DNA from: Ctenosaura bakeri
Lineage: Eukaryota > Chordata > Lepidosauria > Squamata > Iguanidae
DNA length: 64,000 nucleotides
Assembly: GCA_948474755.1 (NCBI GenBank)
Contig: CAOLHI010000487.1
Location: 186,001 to 250,000, forward strand
Reading direction: 5' to 3'
Shown here: positions 56,645 to 64,000 of the stretch, piece by piece
Layout: every line of letters starts with the position of its first letter
Position numbering within the stretch: the first letter of the stretch is position 1
Notes under the pieces: model-generated
Database searches by the model: none
Seen by the model: only the letters and a program-made list of their open reading frames with translations
Told to the model about the DNA's origin: nothing
Made by a program: the position numbers and the translations under genes

Positions 56645-56889
56645 ATTTTATTGTTGTTGTGGATACTAAAGTCATCTGCAATGTATGGCAACCCTAAGGT
56701 GAACTTATCACAGGGTTTTCTTGGCAAGATTTTATCAGAAGGGGTTTGCCATTGCTTTCCTCTTCGGCAGGGAGGGTGTGACTTTCCTGAGGTGACCCAG
56801 TGGGTTTCCATAGCTGAGTAGAGATTCAAAACTTTGGTGTTCCAGAGTCCTAGTCCAACAGACTCAAACACAACACTAGCTCTGAAAGG
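56645..56889 (-). mobile_element. Sauria-type SINE with 6-bp duplication
   Basis: Flanked by AACAAG on both sides (56639-56644 and 56890-56895). AACAAG is present once at the paralogous empty site (58371-58376). On minus the head is at the right and the tail (ATTTTATTGTTGTTGTGG on plus) at the left. Confidence 0.9.
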
Positions 56890-56907
56890 AACAAGCTGAA
56901 AAGCTAA

Positions 56908-57374
56908 GGCCCTTTCCGCATGTGGGAAAATAACCAGGCAAAAACAAGACTCACCGGATTTCCTGAGCGTCCGGGCGAGTCCATCAGGATGAGGAGCAGT
57001 GCGAGCTCATCGCTCTGTGCTGCTCCGGCATCCAAAATGGTGGCTTCCTGTTGGTGGAGGCTCTCCACCAACCAGAGAAGCTTGCCAGCCTAAAGCTTGC
57101 CCCTGGCAGATCTGCAGGACGCACTTGTGTGCGCCTGCAAATCTGCACCGGAGCATGGCAACGGAGCGACACAGGGTCGCGCGCTCCGTGTTTTTTAAAA
57201 AACCTCTAAAAAGAGGTTTTTAAAAAACACGCTGCGCGACCAGTTCCAGTAGCTCCAAACTGGACTGAGGTGCAGAACTACAAAAAGTAGTCTGCCCCAG
57301 TCCACTCTATGGTGCAGAAGACCTCCATCGGAGGTCACTCTGCACCGTTTTAATAGCCCGGTGCAGAAAGGGCC
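56908..57374 (-). mobile_element. Foldback element family C (copy C2, 467 bp)
   Basis: Ends GGCCCTTTCCGCATG and GTGCAGAAAGGGCC, flanked by TAA on both sides (56905-56907 and 57375-57377). The empty paralogous site has one TAA (58395-58397). Contains an inner hairpin GTGTTTTTTAAAAAACCTCT with its complement (57189-57231) and one CCATTTTGGA unit, inverted. Confidence 0.9.
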
Positions 57375-57415
57375 TAAGTTAAATAGAGTACAGTTTCACA
57401 TGGTTTGCAAAGTCT

Positions 57416-58270
57416 ACGTTACTTTACTGATTCTAGGAAACAAAAGTTTCCCCTCAAATTCCAAGATATTCTAGAGACTTTTAATGTAAGAAGTTGCAGT
57501 AGAAAAGCAAAGGTTCGTGATAAAGTGGATCTGATTTTACAATGGGAAATTTGTGCTCAGAACAGAATAGACAACTATGGTAAACAACTACCAAAGGCAA
57601 ATACATTCAAGAAATAATATTTCACTACTATTCTTTCCACATGAATAATAGTCCAAGGAGAGCATGAGAGCAAAGTTGCACATATTGGCCCCATTTCTGT
57701 CGCCTGCTCAGCCACCACTCATTTTCACACTGTACACCCACTGGAGGATTGTCTTTGCAGGAGAATCCAGCGGAACATGTTCAGCCACTCCTTAAGACAG
57801 GGATGGCCCTGCCATGAGACAGAGTGAGGCAGATGCCTCAGGCAACGGATGCTGAGAATCAAAGAGTGAACAGACCCATAAATGTTAAGTGACCTGCCCT
57901 AGACACCTCAAGCTACCTTGCAGCTCTCAAGCACAGTAGAAGATACTGTCCTTACACCAAGGTCTGAGTAAGAGTCAGCTCTCAGTCCAGTCAGCTTGGG
58001 AAGTTTGAATGAGAGAGGTCTTGTTCTTGCCTTAGGTAGCAAACAGTATTTGGTCAGTGATGGATTTAAGAACTGACGCAGAGAGAATAAAACTGAAAAG
58101 AGACTGTTGAATCAGTAGTCCTTTTGTTCATTCCATGAAAATGGATGTCTGAACATTGTTGAGTACATGCCCTGTTTGCCGCATATTAGTTTAACTGCCA
58201 CATAACTTGTTTAATTATACCAAGGTCAGTAATTGTGCTAATGAATGAGGTACATTGTTGTGCCTTTAGA
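57416..58270. other. Unannotated stretch
   Basis: No feature supported. Confidence 0.4.
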
Positions 58271-58438
58271 GGTATAAATGTTCATTTACTACTTAGAACA
58301 CCCTCCGGCTGTGTAATTCCACAAGGCATGCAAAGAAAAAAAAATTGCTGAACTCACGGAAAGCTCAAGTAACAAGCTGGGCACCCTGAAAAGCTAAATT
58401 AAATACAGGACAGCTTCACATGCTTTTTAAAGTCTGTT
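58271..58438 (+). repeat. Repeat/duplicate copy 2, empty site
   Basis: TAGAACACCCTCCGGCTGTG, GGCATGCAAAGAAAAA and AGTAACAAGCTGGGCACC, then GAAAAGCTAAATTAAATACA. It is uninterrupted where copy 1 holds a SINE and a family C element. Confidence 0.8.
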
Positions 58439-59200
58439 ACAAGGACTCTAACAGCTTAATAGGCCTGCACTTGACTTCTCCCCTCCTTTTCAGTAATAAA
58501 AAGGTACCAAAGAAGCACATTTATTATTGATTACCTAATTATTTAATGATGTTGCAGTTGTAAATAATTACTGGGGATTCTCTCTCCCTCACTTCCCTAA
58601 CCAGTAAATTCTCGTTTGGGGAAAAGAGAAACCTGCTTTGGTTGGTTCTGACGGGCTTTTTCATAGTTTCTCTCTCTCTCAATCTCTTTTTCTCTCTCTC
58701 TCTTACTCTCTCACACACACAAGTAGTAAGTGGTTCAGAATGACATTAATTATGTTAGACTGTAAGTCTATCATGCGTATAAACAGTTATTTACTCTGTT
58801 ACAGAACAAGTACCCAAGTCAGTTGCGAGCAAAACATTCAGTGACTAGGGATCAATGGTAAGAAAGAGAGATGAATCTAGGAGGAGCTGGAGGGGAAATA
58901 CATTACTGCTGCAGCCTCATTAGAGAAGTGAAGAGTCTCTTAATTATTTTACTATAGGTAAGCCTTGGGCTGTTTCGTAAAATAATCTATATTTTAAATA
59001 TATCCTTCTCCTCTGAAATCCCTGGTCTTGTGGTGGGGTTATGAGGCCGTGAAGGAAGGTCAGGAGCAACATTTCCCCCAGACTCCATGCTTGCAGAAAC
59101 AGGCATAGTTTGCTTTGCAGTTAATACCACATCCTATCCAGTCCTATTCACCCTTATGTGCGAGTAAATCCTACAGAATGCAGTGGAAATGATTTGAAAT
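58439..59200. other. Unannotated stretch with (CT)n and (CA)n at 58669-58722
   Basis: Pyrimidine run followed by a short CA run. No gene recognised. Confidence 0.5.
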
Positions 59201-59424
59201 AGCCCTGTCACACTGCACTGTTGTAGTGCTTTTATTCCACTTCAGCTGTCACAGCAACATTCTGTGGAACTCTGGAGTTTATAGTTTACCGAGTCCCAAG
59301 AGCTGTTTAGCTGGGAATTCTCAATGTCCTTCCCTAAACTGCAAAACTCAGGATTCTATAGGAAGTTGCCATGGCAATTAAAGTGAAATAATAGTGCTAT
59401 AACAGTGAAATGTGATCAGGCCCT
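59201..59424 (-). mobile_element. Diverged family A foldback element (copy A15)
   Basis: GTTGTAGTGCTTTTATTCCA, GTTTATAGTTTACCGAG and CTAAACTGCAAAACTCAGG match long-form A. Extra GCTGTCACAGCAACATTC and GTTGCCATGGCAATTAA blocks in both arms make it a separate, older subfamily. The ends are degraded (AGCCCTGTCACACT and TGTGATCAGGCCCT). Confidence 0.75.
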
Positions 59425-60106
59425 GAGTAAGTGCATATAGGATTCTGCTATATATTTCACCTCCTCTTATTTCTTTATTGCTGTTGTATTTTTTAATTTA
59501 TGGTTTGTGTTTTTACAAAAGTGTTCTCAGAGTGACAAACAGTGAGTTAAAAATGAGGTATCATGAGTTGGATCAAGCTCCTTCTGGGCTGACATGAACA
59601 TTCCTGAAGCTGTGTTCCAGTCAGAATATTCCTGCCAACAGATTTGTGTCAGTGGAGATTGCAAAATGAAATTACCCTGTTCTCTTGCCTTCTGCTGCCT
59701 TCAACACCACCTCCCCCCTATTGTTCAAGAGGGTGGCTCAAACTCTGGAGAAGATTTTTGGGGTGGGGAAGGGATAAGGGCTTGCTATAGGAGAGGGAGA
59801 TCAACAGACTTTGCCTCCTTCCCCATTCTATCAGAGGAATGTTCTACTGCATTGGACACCTTCCTGAGTGGGAGGGAGACCTTTCATTCATGGGAGCACA
59901 GCTTGGAAAGCTTAACGTTATTGTTGTTATCTCAGTTTCACAGTCTACCAGCTGTTACTGACAGGAGTTTTAGTCTGTCGATGATTTGGAACCCATCCAA
60001 GAATCTAGGTGTCCTTGGATAAGGATGACATGTTCCAAGCAGTGACACTTTTTGTGCTGCTGTGACCCTCACTACTGCAATTTCAGTCAGATGGTTTGTC
60101 ACCCCA
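59425..60106. other. Unannotated stretch
   Basis: A 142-codon plus-strand frame at 59594-60022 has no recognisable domain. Confidence 0.4.
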
Positions 60107-60804
60107 GGCCATTTCCACGTGAGAGGGGAGCAGTGGTTCACTGTGTGTCAGGAGTGCTGTTTTTATACTCTGATTTAGAAACTGTGCTGTCTGTACCCCC
60201 CAATTTACATTGTACTACTGCGGAGGACAGCGTTTGCTGCATCCGCAACAGCAAGTCCCTGGCCACTCCCATTCCCCTCCCTCAGCCTGCCCTGCCATCA
60301 CTGATTGGTCTATTTTTTTTAAAAAAAACCACACATTTTAAACACATTTCTGCATTGTTACGTTTGTGCGTAGGGATGTATGTTCGTTGATACGTGGAAA
60401 AAAACACGTCTTAACAATCCATTACCAGATCCACTCTTCCCACTGTCTAACGCATGAAAACAATAATGACGGCAGCCTGTCCTTTGATGGGCGGAGAGAG
60501 ATGGGGCGGAAAGGACAGAAGGGACAGCTTGGGAATGCCCATAGCTGGCCGCTTCTGCAATGTGAATTGATGCTACACTTCTGCATGTAGGTGAAAAACA
60601 AAACAGAACCAGTTTGAGAGATTTACATCTGAGTTTTTGCAGTTTTCAAATACAGCGGTTTCTCATTGCAGTGACTGCTCTAGGAGCTGAAAACGTGCAG
60701 AACCATGAGGAAAACTACGATGCTAAAATGCTACAACATGCAGACCAGAGGGTAACGTTACCCTCAATGCTACTACGACATATCAAAGTTGTGCGGATAT
60801 GGCC
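60107..60804. mobile_element. Candidate fourth foldback-end element (family D, 698 bp)
   Basis: Left end GGCCATTTCCACGTGAG and right end GTTGTGCGGATATGGCC match the shared terminal motif. Flanks CCA and TCA agree at two of three bases. The interior is unlike A-C. Single copy, so uncertain. Confidence 0.4.
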
Positions 60805-61671
60805 TCAGTCTGAATTGCTACCAGAGTACCTATCTCCACTGATAGGTACTGATGCTATTCCTAGTCTTTTATTTACTACAGCTTCCAGATTAACCAACTA
60901 GCAGGGCCACAATTAAATAGTGTTGCTTTAAAGATTAAGGTGAGTAAAGACACAGGTCAGAATTCAAGTAGGACATCTGCATGTGTAAGTGCCCCTTATG
61001 CATGCGGATGTGTTTATTCAAGCACTGAGGGGGTTGGTATTCTTGTCCCCTCTTGCAGTGTCCGAAACCTCCTCCTGACTTACCACAAAGCCCCAAAGTT
61101 ACCTCACATGCACATTCCATGCTTCAGTGTGAACAGGCAGGATTGGAGAAGCAAGCGGCACCCCCTCCCCACCAGGTGCATAATGATTGCAGAAGCATAA
61201 TGTCCCCAGAGGACCCCCACTGATCTCAGCGCTGATGTCATCACTATGTATCTGGCTATGGAAGGATAGCCAGATGCTTTTCCAATCCTGCCTGCTTACC
61301 TTGAAGCCTGAGATGCCTGTGTCAGGGCTTTCAAGCCAGTTGTGGGGGTGGCATATGGGTCAGCATAGCATTAGGCCCTGCACGAGGGCCTATTTACACC
61401 ACACTGAGGGGTATTGAATGGAGGCCCGTAGTGTTAAAAAAATGAAATTAATGTGTTGTGACAACCTTGCACTATGATTCTATTGTCAGTCTGGATGGTC
61501 TTTATGCGCTAAGCAAATGGTGGTGGTTGCTATGCTATCCTCTGCTTCAGGCAACAAAATCTCTTGTTCTGTACCTGATACTTTCTGCACCTTTTCCTAA
61601 ATTTAAACCTCATAATAATCCTATCTTATATGTCAGGCCAAGGGTGGGAAGCTCAAGGTGTTCCAGATATT
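60805..61671. other. Unannotated stretch
   Basis: No feature supported. Confidence 0.4.
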
Positions 61672-61868
61672 GATGAGTGGTTCTTCTCAGAGCTGTTTAG
61701 CAGTGGAATATGCTGCTTCAGAGTGTAGTGGAGTCTCCTTCTTTGGAGGTTTTTAAACAGAGGCTGGATGGCGATCTGTCAGGAGTGCTTTGATTGTGCA
61801 TTCATTCATGGCAGGGGGTTGGACTGGATGGCCCTTCTGGTCTCTTCCAACTCTATGATTCTATGATT
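61672..61868 (+). mobile_element. CR1 LINE 3' end
   Basis: AGCAGTGGAATATGCTGC, TTTGGAGGTTTTTAAACAGA and GGACTGGATGGCCCTTCTGG, then the ATTCTATG octamer end. Same subfamily as the 38-kb copy. Confidence 0.9.
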
Positions 61869-62268
61869 GACCAAGCTGGCTGCCACTGATGAGAGTTAGA
61901 TCCTGGAAACCTCTAGAGGGCCCCAGTTTATCCACTTCTGAGAGCATGTGGCAGATTCAGGGTTGTGTACTGAAGTTCATACCTGAGATAATGGTGTGTG
62001 AACTTAGATCTCTACAGTCCCAGACTAGCATGCTACATTGTCTTTTTGGAAAATGCAAGTCTGTGCGTGCGCATGTATGTAGGTACAAGAGAACAGATGG
62101 TAGCTATTTTGCACACAAAACCCACATATGAATTTACATGGCTTTCAGTCCCCATTTGGGGTTTTAACAGTTACTGAGTTAATGGATTAGTAATATATAT
62201 TATATGATATATGGTCTGAGCGTTCTCTCTGTGTGTTTGTATGTGCACACATGTGTGTGTCTGACTGT
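61869..62268. other. Unannotated stretch
   Basis: TG-rich near 62230-62262. No gene. Confidence 0.4.
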
Positions 62269-62689
62269 GGCTCTTTCCGCACCTTACCTTTTTCTGGTGC
62301 TGGGGTGCGGGGATTGTGTGAGCAGCCTCCGGCAAGAGGCTCTCATGTCCAGGGTCCTTTGGCTCTGCACGAGCTGCCTGCTCGTGCAAGAGCCCTGCCT
62401 CTTCCTTCTGGAGCGCAGCCTGGGATTTTCCCAGGTTGCACTGGGGCAGGAAGCACGACCGGCGCGGCTCTGGAGGCTCCGTACGCCAGGTAAGTGCGCG
62501 CGGGGCCTGGGAGCAATACATGGTTGTGCACCATTTTCAGCTTCTAGCTGAAAATGAAAAGGTGCACGATCGGTGCTTGCCAGCCTCTGGAGTGTCACAC
62601 GATTGTGAGTGCGTTGTGCAGATTGTTCTTCACAATCGTGCAACACTCCAGGCCCTCTTTCACACGGAAAATGCCATGCGAAAAGGGCC
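62269..62689 (+). mobile_element. Foldback element family B (copy B6, 421 bp)
   Basis: Ends GGCTCTTTCCGCACC and CATGCGAAAAGGGCC. Possible TGT duplication if one extra base is allowed at the right end. Contains CAGGTAAGTGCGCG at 62487. Confidence 0.85.
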
Positions 62690-63664
62690 ATGTGTGTAGA
62701 GGAGGAGAGGTTTAAATATCCTCTTGCCCTCCATAAAGGTCTCTCTTATTCTTACCTCTCTTTTTCTGGTTCTTTCCCTCTTCTATTCATTTCCTTGTCC
62801 TTCAGATTCACTTTGAAGTTTCTTACTTTTAGGGAAAATTATTATAGCCACTCAATAAGCACAGAGAGCCTCAATGCTAAAAATGAGGTCCTATCTAAAA
62901 GAAGCATATGAAAGCTCCCTGGGAATCATTCTCATAATACGGCGAACAGATTTCTTTTCTAATGTTTGTCATGCTAACATGATTTCATTTCTGAAAGAAA
63001 GGCAAATGTTATTAGAAGTCAATGAAGCAAATGGAGGATGGGATAATGGAAGGGAACGCTGATAAATCTGGCAGCTGATTACATTGCCTTTCTTGTCTTA
63101 CTTAGGCAATACCAAATATTTCTCCATGTTTATAACTTTTCATATGTGCAGTGTTTTTTCAAAAAATCATCTTTTGTATTTGGGATACTAGCTGAAGCTC
63201 ACTTGAGGTGATGAAATTACTTCTTGGCATTTGTGCCAAAGATAGACTGCTGAAGTTTGATGATGTTTGCGATGCAAGAGTAGATTAGTAGATCAGTTAA
63301 AAAGAAAATCTGAAAACAAGCCATGCTTATCTCCCGTGAAAATGTATGTACATTTTTTGTAGGTTAAAGTTACATATAGGTTACGTGTACATAAATTTGT
63401 GGTTTTAATGTGTTGAAAGATGGCTTGGGCCCTGCACAGAGAGAAAGGTAGGGTACAAGTTAAATTAATAAATAAATACATAACAAATAAATAGACAAAT
63501 CCTCTTGATTCAGCAGGTCTACTGCAGTCAGGACTAATAGTAGTATTTAGGTCACAATCTCCCTTGTAGATCTTCAGACAAGAAAAAGAGTTTCTGAAAG
63601 TCCCAGAATTTGCTCCTGTACAAGCTGATTCTGTTTTGGAGATCTATGTGATGTTCTCCCCATT
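62690..63664. other. Unannotated stretch
   Basis: No feature supported. Confidence 0.4.
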
Positions 63665-64000
63665 CCAAAGTGTCACAGTTCAGGAAGGATATTGACAAGC
63701 TGGAACGTGTCCAGAGGAGGATGACTAAAATGGTAGAAAGCCTGAAACCATGCCCTTTGAAGAGCAGCTTGGAGAGTTGGGTATGTTTAGCTTTGGGAAG
63801 AGAAGGTTAAGAGGTGACATGATAGCTGTATTTAAATAGTTGAAGGGATGTCATATGGAGGATGGAGCAAGCCTGTTTGCTGCTGTTCCAGAGGTTAAGA
63901 CACGGGGCCATGATTTCAAACTTTGGGAAAAGAGATTCCATCTAAACATTAGGAAGAACTTCTTAATGGTAAGAACGGTCTTGGGGTGTGGTGGAATCTC
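63665..64000 (+). pseudogene. CR1 LINE ORF2 end, runs off window
   Basis: AAGGATATTGACAAGCTGGA, CGTGTCCAGAGGAGGATGAC, GAGAAGGTTAAGAGGTGACA and AAACATTAGGAAGAACTTC follow CR1 ORF2 C-terminus and 3' UTR (kDIdkLErVQRR, kRRLRgD). Indels and stops break the frame. The 3' end is beyond 64000. Confidence 0.85.

Larger units (their letters stand above)
56514..57415 (+). repeat. Repeat/duplicate copy 1, filled site
   Basis: TAGAACACCCTCTGACTGCA, GGCATACAAAGAAAAAA and TTTCACATGGTTTGCAAAG match 58271-58438 in order. This copy contains a SINE (56645-56889) and a family C element (56908-57374) that the other lacks. Confidence 0.8.

Noticed and set aside
59594..60022. 142-codon plus-strand frame as host exon
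   Set aside because: No known motif, odd composition and no clear splice context. Cannot be supported from sequence alone.

Overview
The window reads as vertebrate, and specifically squamate (lizard or snake), nuclear DNA. The evidence is its repeats. There are about a dozen tRNA-headed SINEs with the Bov-B-like 3' tail typical of Sauria SINEs, two 5S-rRNA-headed SINEs with a related tail, CR1, L2 and L1 LINE fragments, a non-autonomous Helitron, a hAT element, a pogo/Tc-like MITE, remnants of endogenous LTR elements, and many foldback DNA transposons. I recognise no host protein-coding exon, RNA gene, bacterial operon or CRISPR array. The best reading is intergenic or intronic sequence that has been used repeatedly as a target by mobile elements.

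Layout. Positions 1-10,500 hold SINEs, a 228-bp TA-flanked MITE and five copies of a foldback family (called A here), three of them sitting inside SINEs. Positions 10,676-13,176 are a 5'-truncated L2 LINE on the minus strand that split an A element. Positions 13,700-15,540 hold another A element, an L2/CR1-type fragment and the first copy of a second foldback family (B). Positions 17,300-20,392 hold a minus-strand LTR element that keeps one LTR, a leader and a broken gag-like reading frame; its LTR cut an A element in half. Positions 22,085-25,271 hold a 5S SINE broken by B, then a SINE, a third B and a SINE. Positions 25,900-29,200 contain TTA/TTC microsatellites, a GC-rich candidate element and a 1.55-kb pyrimidine-rich satellite. 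Positions 30,300-36,500 hold a SINE, a solo LTR, a hAT element carrying a nested A copy, an L2 copy with a mutated catalytic motif, and a candidate LTR. Positions 37,120-39,460 are an L1 3' region interrupted by a Helitron and a CR1. Positions 44,740-46,649 are the 5' end of an ERV-L-like provirus with a primer binding site for tRNA-Leu(UAA). The rest is spaced copies of families A, B and C, SINEs and CR1 tails, separated by AT-rich unannotated sequence.

The most interesting result is how the foldback elements relate. Families A (about 180 or 203 bp), B (about 430 bp) and C (467-586 bp) have unrelated interiors. They share essentially the same termini (GGCCNTTTYCGCAC and its reverse complement) and 3-bp target-site duplications. 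A paralogous empty site inside the window confirms the 3-bp duplication for one C copy and also dates a neighbouring SINE. This fits several non-autonomous families mobilised by one transposase, PIF/Harbinger-like by the 3-bp duplication, but no transposase gene is present here. Family B also carries an intact splice-donor consensus (GTAAGT after AG) in six of six copies. Nesting gives a relative order: SINEs and hAT first, then A/B/C, then L2 and LTR insertions.
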